DNA from: Echinostoma caproni
Lineage: Eukaryota; Platyhelminthes; Trematoda; Plagiorchiida; Echinostomatidae
NCBI GenBank assembly: GCA_900618425.1
Contig: UZAN01042067.1
Location: 12,345-51,749, forward strand
Direction of reading: 5' to 3'
DNA: 39,405 nucleotides
Shown here: piece after piece, positions 1 through 10,759 of the stretch
How positions within the stretch are numbered: the stretch's first letter is position 1
How the letters are laid out: every line of letters begins with the position of its first letter
Notes under the pieces: generated by a model
Databases searched by the model: none
What the model saw: only the letters and a program-made list of their open reading frames with translations
Told to the model about the DNA's origin: nothing
Made by a program: the position numbers and the translations under genes

Positions 1-475
1 TGCAGAGAACGTCAGACATTCAATGGCTTTGTCGCAAAAAAACACAACAACACGAGAGAATGAGAAGAACACTATGGAAAGTGGCATACTACTCACTGCG
101 TCTGTGAGACAGACTTATGATGCCTGAGAAAGAGTAGGCGGGTTTAATATGATATAATATCAGGATAGTAATCATTAGTAGTAGTATTGATATTAAAAGT
201 GAAATTTGGTAGGCGATTAAAACTGCTTCTGTTGACGCATAACTCTAATTATATCTGAATTTATTTCCAATTTGTTCGATCTGATTGAAGTTGTACCGAA
301 GTGAGTAGTATTCCAAGCGAGTTGATTAAATCCGTTCGCCCGCCGCACCTCTCCTCCCCCCACCGGCGGGGATGGGGTGTATTGGACAACTTGTTACATG
401 TGCTCTTCTGGTTTTTTTCACTACGATCAGCTTGGAGGTGGGGGAGAACCGGTATCTTAATTCTGATCACTTCAG
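1..475. other. No gene recognised
   Basis: Non-coding-looking sequence. A C/G-rich patch lies near 340-375. Short open frames overlap on both strands and have no recognisable motif. Confidence 0.4.
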
Positions 476-1059
476 GTCGTACGTATTTCTATAAATGTGA
501 GCGGTTTCGACAGCAATACAGGCGTGCAATACATGAAGCGGAACGTTTCGTCACTATAGAATTGGCCAGGGTGAGATTGGAATCCACGTATGAACAATTC
601 GCACGATCTGTAAGACAAAGCGGCTATTCAGAAAAAAACCCGACGACATGCCGTTTGATGTAGGTTTCCAAGTATACATCCAAAACCAGGATATGTACAG
701 GATATGTATACAGGGATAATGCAATTAGTACAGAGTGACCAGGGAAATCCTGTACGAAGCTTCAACAGGGAAAGAATGAGACCTGGACACGAATCGCAAA
801 CCAGCTATGCCATAGATTGCTTGATTCATACATTAAACCAGATCAACGCTCTTGTCTTTTGGATACATTACTGGATACATTTAACATTCCTCAACTCAAC
901 AGCAAGAAATCACGTAGGCCACATGCTTAAAACCAGTCCTTTTTACCTTGTCGACGATTAGATCGTTTCAGACGTCCAGTAGTACGAATACATTTTTATC
1001 GAAGAATCAAACGATACAATGAACTCGTTTTGTCTTCGCGAAGGGGATTAATTGAATGA
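476..1059 (+). pseudogene. Degraded coding block of unknown family
   Basis: A single reading frame gives protein-like sequence for almost 600 bases but is cut by stops at 661 (TAG), 736 (TGA) and 928 (TAA) before ending at 1057. The first block is rich in Arg and Glu and helix-like (it includes FRQQYRRAIHEAERF). A later block includes ETWTRIANQLCHRLLDSYI, and the last is Arg-rich. A splice-acceptor-like ttcag ends at 475, so the first block could be the start of an exon. I do not recognise the family. Three different stop codons argue against codon reassignment and for a decayed exon or transposon gene. It could also be a true last exon ending at 661 with chance coding appearance after it. 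Confidence 0.3.
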
Positions 1060-2555
1060 AACTTGAGAGGAAAACCACCGTTTATTATTTGAACAAAAGA
1101 CCAGCAACATGCTTTCGCGCCGAAATGTTATAGCAGGACTTGTAAAACACCTGTAGGTGCTTCTGGTTGTTTAGTTAATCTTTATGCGGATGACTTTAGT
1201 TACATTCCTCAGGGTTGTTCACAAGTTTTGAGTTTTTTCTTGATCATGCGATGCCCTGCTGGTTCAACAGTTTGGAATCAATCCGAAAATCTGAGCCTAA
1301 CCCTTCGTGTTGTGTCCTTTAGTTGTGCGAATACTGACCTGGCGGTAGCCCGCGGTAGCTCCGTTTTCACGATTAGTCTTGACTGAACTATTTAAAAGCA
1401 GCATTCTCTGTCAAGTTCCCGTGGGTTTAAATCCTACTCCTTTCATTCACGCAAAGGTTCCCGGTGAAATGAAAGCAAACGAGCTATGAGTGAATACACC
1501 CGTTATCTATTGTGCAAGCCCCCAGTTGAATAAGAATTGATCGATTCGAAAAATCGATAAAGAGTTCAAAAATGCACGAATAGTTTAAGGGATTTATCCA
1601 ACGCATTCACATCATTCGTCACTCGCCCGCACCAAATAAAACTAACTGTAAGCAAGTATGACGAACACAACCACATCAATTGCTGTTCTTTCACTTCCAC
1701 ATAAGGAGACAATTATCGGCAACCTATCCCGATGTATTTTCGGGGTCATCTATGTGCTAATGGAACAGGTGACAGTGGTTAAATGAACATAAGAACAGAA
1801 GCTGATAACTCTTAATGGTACGGGTAGATAGCTGAAACACAGTGACATTTCGTCAGTCACAACAGTCATAATTGGTTCTGGGAGAAAGAAGCTGACAAGA
1901 AGCTATTTACTTGTTAAGATGCGCGGTAATCGATGGATTCTGCCGCCGCACATTGCTAACCGAGTAGTTCTATGCACAAGCATTACGGCTACAAGAAGCG
2001 TTCGACACACACATACGCACAGATCACATGAACTGGAGGGTATCAAATTAATGACAGACTCACACACACAATGTGACCGATTACGGAGGGCGACTTAAAA
2101 AACTCATCAAATATTGCCTCTTCAAGTTAGTCAATCAATTGTATAACTTTTCTATAAATGTCTGCAAACTAGCGGGAGGACCTTCTCTACACGCAAATAC
2201 GATTTTACATGGGTAGTATTCAATATCCGCGATGAATCAGTGCAAACAAACTGGTAAATGTGGAAACGATCAGCAATTTATAAATTTCGGCGGTTTGCCT
2301 GACTGCCGGTTTAAGAGGTTTGATAGAATGAGACAATCAATTTGTCAAGGCGGGAAAACTCGACACTGACAGAATACACTGGTTTGAGTTTAAACAAGGA
2401 CTGTTATCTAAAGTTTTGTTCACTTTTGTTTGGCAACTGTGGGTCACATATTCCGATGTCACCATCCAACGACAGAGCTCCCGATCAACTTCCTTCCCCA
2501 GGTCATCTCGAGGCAATGGAAGCTGGAGTGTTTTGAACATTTCAATCTTTGGAGA
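1060..2555. other. Unassigned intergenic or intronic DNA
   Basis: I see no coding frame, RNA gene or mobile-element motif here. Only short CA-rich runs stand out (for example near 2060). Confidence 0.4.
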
Positions 2556-2559
2556 ATTT

Positions 2560-2765
2560 GATTCAATTACATTGTAAATGAAGCGTGAACTGAAAAGCTT
2601 GTTCAACCTTACTGGTAGCGCGAATCCATCAACCCTCATCTTGGGGATCGAACCCGGGATATCACAGGTGTAAAACGCGACCACGGGGTAGCTGATCAGA
2701 TCGGTTTTCATTCGCGCTTTACACGATGCAGCACCGCATACCTTTGTACACTTGTTGCGAGCGTC
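2560..2765 (-). repeat. tRNA-derived SINE, family A, copy 1
   Basis: Read on the minus strand, a leader ending in GTGTAAAGCG is followed by GATCTGATCAGCTACC and then a B-box-like GGGTTCGATCCCC (rc of about 2644-2656). The same order of blocks recurs at about 30240-30495 (minus) and 33645-33895 (plus), which defines a dispersed family. The B box is a pol III promoter element typical of tRNA-derived SINEs. Ends are approximate because no clear target-site duplication was found. Confidence 0.6.
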
Positions 2766-2941
2766 ACACCTTACTCATCGCAACACTCGCCCACGGGATT
2801 ATGACTCGGTTCCTAACTACATGTTCCATCAGAGTGGTGGATTGTTTGCTTCAGATAAAGTGTGGATTTCGTTCTGTGTTCACAAAAAATAGCTGAGTTC
2901 AGTAACTTCATGGTTACCGATTACGCAATCAATATTGGGTG

Positions 2942-2957
2942 CTGTTGTTGTTGTTGT
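2942..2957 (+). repeat. (GTT)n microsatellite
   Basis: About five uninterrupted GTT units. Confidence 0.8.
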
Positions 2958-3167
2958 AAGAACTGAAATGGGCTAGGATAGCTCGGTTACTGCTTTCCAT
3001 TCCCGGTGGTGATCATTCCGTTGATCGATGTATGCCACTTGTAGCACAAGTTGAACTGAATAAGCCTAATTAGCAGTAGTGAACCGGCATAATATGCAGT
3101 CACGGACGTGTTCCAAGCCTCAGGATTGAGGTTCAAAAATCCAGCCATCATCTTCACTCTCCTCTAG

Positions 3168-3333
3168 CACAGTGCTACACTGTTCATATTGTAACCCTGT
3201 GTATTTTGTTATTCGGTGGAATCCAATCACGGCTTCCCGTATTCGAACAATAAATTCTCATGGTTCTGTGGATAGTCTCTTTAATGCTGGTCAGTTCACC
3301 AAAGTGTTTAAGAAGGAATTCCCATCCAAGTAG
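3168..3333 (+). CDS. Possible last exon, unknown protein
   Basis: A pyrimidine-rich acceptor (tcactctcctctag, ending at 3167) precedes an open frame of about 54 codons ending at TAG 3331. The frame starts in phase 2 and includes SYCNPVYFVIRWNPI and NAGQFTKVFKKEFPSK. I do not recognise a family. The minus strand is also open here (3340-3633), so coding status is uncertain. I found no upstream exon. Confidence 0.2.
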
Positions 3334-3778
3334 ACTTGATCATATTGCTTCATCAAACAATGCGATTCGCATAAGGCTTTGGACATCAAAAATCTTGTGC
3401 TTCTGTGGATTTATTTTGTCGTCGCAGGCGATAAATAACCAAATGAGTCGGATTGTACATGTCCCCAAGTCGTCAGCGATATCGGGATCCGGATGTATAC
3501 CAACTACTCCACCCCCAACTTCCTCAGATCCGTGATACTCTTTCTTGCTGTCCATAAAAACGTGATGAGATGTCTTTGTACAATCAAACCAAATTTCCCA
3601 ATTGGTTTTGTGATCATTTTCATGAGAAGCCATTGTTCTCGGAACATCAACTTATTGGTAACATTTTATATTCACCTCGTTTGCTTTACTAATTATTCAC
3701 ACTCCCCAAATTTGCAGACTCAACTGAGCCAGAAACGTAACTTGCAATAGGCTTGAAAAGATTAATTACGCTGTGCTG

Positions 3779-3792
3779 TATATATATATATC
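3779..3792 (+). repeat. (TA)n microsatellite
   Basis: Uninterrupted TA dinucleotides, on the downstream side of the minus-strand hammerhead repeat. Confidence 0.8.
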
Positions 3793-3835
3793 CTATAGTA
3801 TGTACTACTATATACATGGAATGTGAGGGACTAGA

Positions 3836-3880
3836 AACACACGACCGCTTTCGCGATCCTTGACGCTCGTCAGGTATGCG
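3836..3880 (-). ncRNA. Hammerhead ribozyme, type I, apparently intact core
   Basis: On the minus strand the core reads CTGACGA (3873-3867), then stem II GCG (3866-3864) with CGC (3855-3853) around an 8-nt loop, then GAAA (3852-3849). A four-base loop GCGG follows, then T 3844 and C 3843, giving a GUC cleavage site with a one-pair stem III. Stem I can form six pairs, two of them wobbles, between 3879-3874 (GCATAC) and 3842-3837 (GTGTGT). All invariant core positions (CUGANGA, GAAA, UH) are present. Very short stem III is known for hammerheads in Penelope-like and SINE elements of animals. A diverged copy lies at 19424-19468 (minus), so this belongs to a dispersed repeat. Activity is inferred, not shown. 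Confidence 0.65.
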
Positions 3881-4017
3881 TACCCGGTAGTCTTCTGTGT
3901 GGACAAACTTATATGTGAACTCTCGATGGGAATTATACAACAAAAATCTCTTTTCCAGCTCGGGGAGTGGCTTTGAGACGAAAAAGCCTTGAATAATAAT
4001 TGCGATGATTCCGTTGG

Positions 4018-6180
4018 ATCTCAACAGACAGCAGCATGGCGCTCAAATTCAACTGACACGCTAACTCAGATCTACCACATAGTAGTAACCTACCGTTGGC
4101 ATGGCTCAGTACAAAACTATAGGTCTTTTTGGACCACCTGTGTTGGATCTGATCATGCGTTAGTTTCGATGCAGTTCACTCTCCAACTCACTGGTCACAA
4201 AAAAGAACAACAAACACGATCGGCAGATCATTGTTTATCTGACCCAGCCGTTCGCGCCCGTTTTGAATCAAAACTAGGGCCAGAGCTAAACGCGCTGCGG
4301 GGTGGTAGTATAGATGAACAATGGAATCAGATGAGACGAGCATTGCACTCTGCTGCGAGAGTTGCTTGTGGGTCTGAAACGATAGCCCGCCTGAGGCACT
4401 GAATATCTGATCAGTCAGTAGCACTGATGGAGAAAAAGCGGTAAATCCCGGCCGCCCGGGATCCAGACAGAGGTAAGTGGCGTCTGCAACGACAACTCAA
4501 GAAGAGCCTCAAGAAAGATCGTGAGAACCGGTGGGCAACGATAGCTAGTAAAATGAAAGTTGCAGCTGCATCAGGGAACAGTCAAAGACTGATACGCAAC
4601 ACGGAAGGTCGGTGAATCACAGTTAGCGAAACAATCTGCGACAAAAGTGGACTAGCTATTCATAGTAGGGAACAACGGCTTGGCCGGTGGGCGGAGTACT
4701 TCAACGAAAAGTTCAGCTGGCCAGGTGCTAACCAGGCTATCTCCTCCGGTGTGGTTTACGCTCCGTGAGCAGTATCATCTGAACTTTGCACTGTAGCAGA
4801 AAGTCGTTCTTGCATCCAAGCTCTGAAGAGAGAAAAAGCAACAGGACCGGACGGGTTTCCTCTCACTCTTTTCAAGATGGGGATGATGACCTTGTAGACT
4901 CCATGACTGATAAAATGCGTAACACCTGGTCAGACGAGAGCATTCCTTTATCTCGGAGCGAATCACTGATCGTTCCAATGTTTAAGAAGGGATGACTGCG
5001 CAAACCAACGTGGAATAAGCTTGATCTCAATTGGCATCAAGTTACTAGCGTCCATCATACTTCGACATCTGACACCGTTTAGAGAGACAAACATCCGTGA
5101 ACAACAAGCAGAATTTTGACCAGGTCGCGGTTGTGTCGATCAAATCTTCACCCTGCGTCAAGTCCTCGAGCTACGCCACACGCACCGTCGACCAACAGTT
5201 GTCGTGTTCCTTGACCTAAAAGAGCATTCGACTCAGTTGATCGTGAATCCCTTATGGGTTCACTACTTCGCAAAAGAATACCACAGAAGTACGTAAACAT
5301 TCTGAGTTCACTCTACTCGCATACTTCTGGTTGCGTAAGAGTCTACGGCTCGCTGAGTAGGTCGTTCGTAACTAGCAGCGGTGTTCGTCAAGGGTACCCT
5401 GTTTCGGCATTCCTGTTCATTTTCATCATAGACGAAATACTGGAGAACACACTAAGTGGTCTCCAAAATGTAGGTATTGAATGGGAAGTTTGAGAATAGC
5501 TGTGCGATTTGGAGTACGCTGACGATATCGTCTGCTTGTTCGAATGTATGGAGGATGCACAACAAGCACTTAACAGATTAACAAGCTCTGTCTCTCCGTT
5601 CAGCATGTGCTTTGCACGTTCAAAGTGCAAAGTGATGCTGCAGGACTGGGTTTCGCCGAGTGCTGTTCTGAAACTAGACGGTCAGGAATTAGGTGAAGTT
5701 GACTGCTGCTCGTACCTGAGTAGCTGCGTGATCAACGACAGTAGCGCATCAAATGAGACAAGCACCCGAACTTCCAAGGCTCAAGCAGCGTACGCAGGAC
5801 TAAAACACCTGTTGTGGTGACGTGACGTGTCACGCAAATTGAGAAGTCGCGTATACTGCGCCACTGTACGATCAGTTCTGCTGTACGGTTGTGAGACCTT
5901 GAATTTGCGGGTAGAAGACACCCGTCGTTTAGCACTGTTCGACAATCGATGCCTACGTAGTCTGGCCTAAGTGGGATGGAGTGAGCGGGTTAGTAAGTTA
6001 GAAGTAAGTCGTCGGGAGTTTGGGAATATATCAAACAAGAAGTCACCATCGCATCGAATCCAGCTCAGTAAGCTGCGTTGGTTAGGACACGTCTTGCATA
6101 TGTCCGATGGTCGCCTACCGCAGTGCACCTTGTTTGCAATGGCTGGAGAAAGCCACATGGAGGCCAGCAGGTGAGGTGAA
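4018..6180 (+). pseudogene. RTE-clade LINE relic: endonuclease end, reverse transcriptase, C-terminus
   Basis: This is the remnant of a non-LTR retrotransposon that would nick genomic DNA and copy its RNA at the nick. The frame opens inside the endonuclease, with its closing motif SDHALV near 4155, then an Arg-rich linker. Reverse-transcriptase blocks follow: ATGPDGF near 4838, DQIFTLRQVLE near 5138, FLDLK then (after a one-base shift near 5225) AFDSVDRES, SGVRQGYPVSAFLF near 5377, and the catalytic YADD at 5515-5526. The C-terminus has VRSVLLYGCET near 5868 and LRWLGHVLHM near 6076. From about 5226 to 6174 one frame holds, with stops at 5491, 5497, 5818 and 5968. DQIFTLRQ and LRWLGHVL are typical of RTE-type elements of flukes (SR2-like). 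It is truncated at the 5' end and inactive. Confidence 0.85.
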
Positions 6181-6398
6181 GACGAGGCATGAATAAATGC
6201 ACAAAGTGATTAGGTAAAGGAGAGTGTTGTTTTGATAAATAGCTATTTCCCGTGGTCAAATCTTTGAACCCCTTTTCCCATTTCCTTTAAATGCATAGAC
6301 AAGGATTTAATTTTCAGGAAGCGGCAAGCGGCCAATTAAAAGGCTACCATACAACACACAGAGAATGGGGAAGTTAGGTGGTGCTGGTATTAGTGGTG

Positions 6399-6610
6399 GT
6401 CGGTTTCGAACACACATTCTCCGGAGTGATAATTTGGTGACGTAAAATCCCGGGCTATTGCTGTCGGTATTCACCTCTACTCATGTGAGAGAGACAGAGA
6501 GAGAGTCACCGTTTCATGGTCCGCACGCCGTGAGCTATAAGCCCGGGTTGTGGTGCTCCAGTGGTGACGTCACCAATTCTCGCCCCGGAGAACGTGTGTT
6601 GCAATCCCAC
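6399..6610. repeat. Foldback element with long imperfect inverted arms
   Basis: The left arm (about 6399-6465) and right arm (about 6535-6610) are reverse complements over roughly 70 bases with indels. Shared blocks include ACACA-TTCTCCGG, TTGGTGACGT and CCCGGGCT. The spacer carries a GA-rich run (6486-6507). The right arm contains a perfect 12-base palindrome, GGTGACGTCACC (6563-6574), which includes a CRE/ATF-type TGACGTCA. It could be a MITE-like foldback or part of the LINE 3' flank. No target duplication was identified. Confidence 0.65.
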
Positions 6611-6874
6611 GACAACTGCCTGTCTTCCTCCTCATAACAATTGCATCATTGTATGCTCAATAAAAGGGAGAAAAATGATAGTGAAAAAAATGTTTTAGCT
6701 CATGATACAAGTTGTGACCATTAGTTCAGGCCTTTGAGGTCTGGTTAGAATTGTGCATTTTGATTGGTGATAGTCTGTTACTGTTGACAAAATATTGAAA
6801 ATCGGTTCTCGTAGCTCGGGTGAACTGAATTTCATTTCGCCTGTTCGCCGAGCAATTGGCAGTTTGTTTGCAAA

Positions 6875-6906
6875 CGTTTCATCACCAGCCGAGGTGACAT
6901 CATCAG
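6875..6906 (-). ncRNA. Hammerhead-like motif in Penelope tail
   Basis: On the minus strand CTGATGA (6906-6900) is followed by a hairpin with TCACC pairing with GGTGA, and then GAAAC (6880-6876). This order matches the hammerhead-like motif reported in the terminal repeats of Penelope-like elements. One extra base sits between the core and stem II, and only about three pairs of stem I can be drawn, so activity is doubtful. The inserted copy has CTAATGA at 16360-16366 with GAAAC kept. Confidence 0.5.
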
Positions 6907-6970
6907 TGCTTGTGAAGTGGCAGTGTTCTGCCTGTACCCGTTCGTTTAAATATGCGTTATTTTCCACCGG

Positions 6971-7582
6971 CTATTTTCGTTCCTTTGAAATCACTGTATT
7001 CGACTCGGTTCGCCGTTGGTTGTACTGTTGCGAGTGGGTGGGGGTGGGAGGGGAGGAAGTTGTCCTTTCGTCCCGATTGCGGTTTTCGTCTGTTCTCAGA
7101 TCACAGCGTGACCTATTTTGTTGCGTCATTTGGTCCTTCAGTTGCATTGGCTTGTACACGTGATCCAATTCGATGTGCCTGTTTTTTGAGTTGATTGAAG
7201 AATACCAGGCCTCGAGAAATTCTCTAGCGTGTTTTGACCGGGCTTGGTCGATAATTATCATTCCGTCGAAGTCAAACTGATGTCCTTCCTGATCTTCGTG
7301 GAGTGAAATCAATGATATTGGGTCATGTCTCTTGGCTGCCGATTGGTGTTCACGAATCCTTGTTGACAGTTTTCTTCCAGTTTGTCCGATGTAATGTTTT
7401 GAACAGTTCTTGCAATTTATTTTGCAGATGATGCTGCTCTTGTCCTTCTCCATTGTCCTCTCCGTTGGTTTTGACAGAAGTCTCCTTAGACAGACGGTAG
7501 GTCTGTGTGCGACTTGGATTCCATGTGATCTAAGCAGTCTTGCTGTCATTTCCGAAACGTTCTTGATGTACGGCAGGATCAT
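6971..7582 (-). pseudogene. Penelope GIY-YIG endonuclease domain (copy A)
   Basis: The open frame (203 codons) starts in the linker (MILPYIKNVSEMTARLL, residues 1-17) that joins reverse transcriptase to endonuclease in Penelope-like elements. A Cys-rich approach (C53, C57, C60) leads into KHYIGQTGRKLSTRIREH (residues 62-79), which holds the YIG core, the conserved Arg and the EH pair. REFLEAW (120-126) supplies the late conserved Glu. The domain cuts DNA during integration in this element class. The region after residue 150 is low-complexity (SSPPTPTH), encoded opposite a G-rich run. The frame is open here, but the upstream reverse transcriptase is missing, so the element is inactive. Confidence 0.85.
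7036..7053 (+). other. Potential G-quadruplex
   Basis: Four runs of at least three G separated by one-base loops (GGGTGGGGGTGGGAGGGG), lying opposite the low-complexity end of the Penelope endonuclease frame. Confidence 0.55.
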
Positions 7583-7659
7583 TCTTGTTCTCGCTTCTCC
7601 GTCTATTGTTTCCTTCTTTTTTTTGTGTTACTCACAACACGGACCTTGTGCACAACACA

Positions 7660-8540
7660 TCGCTATCTCCAACCACACGAAAACAGAACGCACAACGGAC
7701 GGGAGCGAACGAGAATTATAATGATTGATGGATTCGTCACAGGTAGTTAGAATTAATAACAACGAACAAGTAACTTTACAAAAAGGGGTGGAGGTTAGTC
7801 ACCGGGTGAAGTCTGGAAGAGAATTAGAGACAGAATTTTGTTTTAGAGGATGTGTATCTCCCAGTGTCCTTTCGGTTGGTGATGAAACTGGTCTTTCCTT
7901 TGCATCTCATTAGGGTCTGTCGAACAATGAACTTACGCGATGACAGTTGAAACGTTCAATCTTGAACTACACGGTTGATGTTCAACATTGATCCACAGAC
8001 GAAAGTATCCGGTTGGAATCCCGATAAAAGTGTGCATTGTTGACAAGTTTTAAAAGGGACGTACCAAGTGTCCGGTGCGGTTTGTCCATAACCACGAATT
8101 CTATCACATGTGAGTCATGTTTACTGTGGAAAGACATGGACAGAATATTTCTTGTCTTGTTAGGCTTTGTCACGTTTGATTCACTGCGTCCAGACACGAT
8201 TCATTCTCGCATTTTTATTGTAAAATATCACTCAACTCTGGTTATGATATCGGACTCCTGTTAGTGCGTTAAATATGATCAACCAGAGTTGTCTGTAATT
8301 CAGACGGTTGGTGTTGGCTTGTTGGCAATTGCTGGAGCGTGTTCCTCCCCCCTAGAAGGACACTGTCGAGATTTGATCTTTGCACATTCGCTTACATTGT
8401 TGCAACAGTGACAACATTGTATTCACGACAAACTGTGGTGAGATTAGGTCACGAGGAGTTTGCGCTGAACACATTCACTTGACCGAGGGTGACTTTAATC
8501 ATGTGCTGCGGAATTAAGGAATATTTCTAAAGTACGGTAC
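7660..8540. other. Unassigned DNA with one perfect inverted repeat
   Basis: No recognisable gene. A perfect 11-base inverted repeat (CAACTCTGGTT at 8233-8243 and its complement at 8281-8291) is separated by 37 bases. Confidence 0.45.
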
Positions 8541-8544
8541 TTGT

Positions 8545-9130
8545 TTTCAGTGTTTCGTCTTCAGGCATTTAAAGTTATGTGATGTTATCAGTTAGTTGAA
8601 GTTAAATGGCAATGAACAACGATGTCTGTCACGACAGGATTGAGGACATGGTCCCGTAGTTTGGGACGGGACCAAGAAAACTGGAGTGCAGCGACTATTT
8701 TCTTCCATTTGCACAGTGGTCGGTTCAGGATTTGGATTGCTACTGCTTCTGCCGTTACCAAGTGACGTTTCCGAACATACTGTGACCTGTTAGGGGCACT
8801 TTATAAATGACTTTAAATACATCGTTGTCTAACTGATGCTCAGTCTCAGCGAGGTGAACCAAAATCGCACTGGTTCTTGTTTTCTTGCAATCTGTTCTCA
8901 GCCAAACCGGTTTACGTTCTCTGATCCTTTGGCAGAGCTGCCTCATCGTCTGTCCTACATAACTTGTCGAACACGTGTAAGTACAGGAATATGTAAGCAT
9001 GGATGAGGGGAGGATGGACAGCTTATCCTTGAGGACAGTACATGCTGTGACCGGCTTGTAGACATCGCACTTCGACGGTCGGTTTGATACGTTCGGATGA
9101 TTAGTTTTCCCAAAATGCTTCTTAGTAGAT
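8545..9130 (-). mobile_element. Penelope-like element, 3' part (copy C)
   Basis: The minus strand encodes a second, divergent Penelope endonuclease end. The linker motif (VTACTVLKDKLSILPSS) leads into TYSCTYTCSTSYVGQTMRQ with the YVG form of the YIG core, followed by LCQRIRER, where the usual EH is ER. LAETEHQLD lies farther on. The tail near 8552-8564 reads CTGAAGA, one base, GAAAC, like a hammerhead core that has lost stem II. The sequence differs clearly from copy A, so it is another subfamily. It is truncated upstream of about 9130 and has no reverse transcriptase. Confidence 0.75.
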
Positions 9131-9134
9131 CCCC

Positions 9135-10110
9135 CCCAGGAATCTCTTTTGAACGGGCGCTGCTAGAATAGCTTCCTCTTTTTGGTCGTGATTGCTTTCG
9201 GTACTGTGAGCTTATCTATATTGTTCTTCTCGATGAAACTTTCCGGGTATCATTTATTCGAGAATTTCGGTTTGATGAATCTTCATTATTTCTACACCAG
9301 ATCCTTGAAGCAAATCATTCACGTGACGAAACAAACCGTGACCTCACTCACATCGTGATGACGTTACATGGTGTGTGACACGTCGCACATGAAATAAAAG
9401 TTCATCGGAAATTTCCACAATTGATCTTGGTCTGCCTTCCTCTTGGAGCCCTATTGGACTGCATAGATATTACTGTACTTTTTCAGTTAACCTCAATTAA
9501 CCAATCACATCTTTCTAACTTATATGCACACACACATAGCTGAAAACGAAGTAACGAAAACAAGCTGATTCGCTCCTGTTTTTCTCTGTCTTTTGATATT
9601 TTCATGGAAATCTTCCACAAAATATGAAGGGAACTCACTAGCGAGACCATTTGACTGGTACCTGGTGCCTGTATGAAACCACTGGGATAATCTAAGTCTA
9701 ATGCTCTAAATGCACGTATTTGTTGTTGTATAAACCAGACCAATGACAACGTTTTGTCTTACTAATCTGCCTAGAAACTTTTCATTATGAATCTGAAACA
9801 CACAGTCACTTGACCTGGCATTAAACAAACCACATCTGAAACATCCGGGCGAATCCCGTACACTAGGACGATTCATCCGATTTTCAAGGAAACAGTCTGA
9901 TGGGAAGAAGTTTGTGAATTTTGTGAGTTGAAAGGTTAGCTAGCATAGTTTAGTTGGCAGCGGGAAATGGAAAGATTGAGAGCGTTCAGGAGTTTTTGTC
10001 ATTCTTGGGAACAAACATTATTGGGAGTTAAAAAAAAGTGGCTCCTGTTGATATACACTTGAAACGAGTCATTACGCTCTTGTGCACGGGGTCTATGCCG
10101 GAGAAGCGTG
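9135..10110. other. Unassigned DNA
   Basis: No gene, RNA or repeat recognised. Short open frames on both strands carry no motif. Confidence 0.4.
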
Positions 10111-10116
10111 ACGCGG

Positions 10117-10181
10117 GTGGGTGTGTTTGTGGCTGTGTGTGTAGGATATGTGTGTGTGTTGGCGGTGGGGCGCGGGCGGAA
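10117..10181 (+). repeat. GT-rich low-complexity tract
   Basis: Interrupted GT and GTTT repeats followed by a G/C-rich run. Confidence 0.7.
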
Positions 10182-10646
10182 GATTGTGCGAAAGAGACAA
10201 TTCAATTGAATAAGAACCAAAGTAGTAGAAAATGGGTCAAGAGGGGACTGTTCCAAGCGGAATAACAACCGGTCTGCAAGTTATATTTGAGGACCGAGTT
10301 TTCTGTTGGATCGCTGATCAAAAACAGACCGATTGGAATGCGCACACGACCTCCGAATTCAAGTGAAATGTTTCAAGTGTGAGAAATTGCGTGAATGGGA
10401 GGATAAGTTTGGCACGGGACCGGAAGCATCGAATTGTGCGCGCAGCCTTTTGAGGCCCAAAAAAACAAATAGATACAGTGTGACTCTGAAAGAGAAGCGG
10501 ATAATTTTTGTCTCGTTAAGTTGCACTTGTTCTGTGAAATGTGGTCCGTTTGAGTGAAAATTCAAGGTAGTAGAGTGGGAATCCCGTTTTATTGAGGAAA
10601 CTTTGCTGGTGATCAAGGATAAATTTTTTTAATTTATTACGCAAAA

Positions 10647-10678
10647 TGTGAATTACAGTAAAAGGAGTAATTCACATA
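10647..10678. repeat. Perfect hairpin 1
   Basis: Eleven-base arms (ATGTGAATTAC at 10647-10657 and its exact complement at 10668-10678) around a 10-base purine-rich loop. Confidence 0.8.
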
Positions 10679-10721
10679 GACAAAAAGCATACTGTAAAAG
10701 AAGGTGATTAGGAGAACGTGC

Positions 10722-10750
10722 ACGTAAGATCCAATTTATTGATCTTACGT
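10722..10750. repeat. Perfect hairpin 2
   Basis: Ten-base arms (ACGTAAGATC at 10722-10731 and its complement at 10741-10750) around a 9-base AT-rich loop, only 43 bases after hairpin 1. Confidence 0.8.
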
Positions 10751-10759
10751 TTAAACAGT

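Larger units (their letters stand above)
6782..7650 (-). mobile_element. Penelope-like element, 3' part (copy A)
   Basis: A minus-strand Penelope-like element is represented by the linker, the GIY-YIG endonuclease and a 3' tail ending with AATATTTTGTCAACAG near 6782. The tail aligns with the tail of the inserted copy at 15871-16484. An in-frame TAA near 7635 and the lack of recognisable reverse transcriptase beyond it show 5' decay or truncation. Confidence 0.85.

Noticed and set aside
3340..3633. 97-codon minus-strand frame
   Set aside because: No motif, no clear splice site, and it overlaps open frames on the plus strand.
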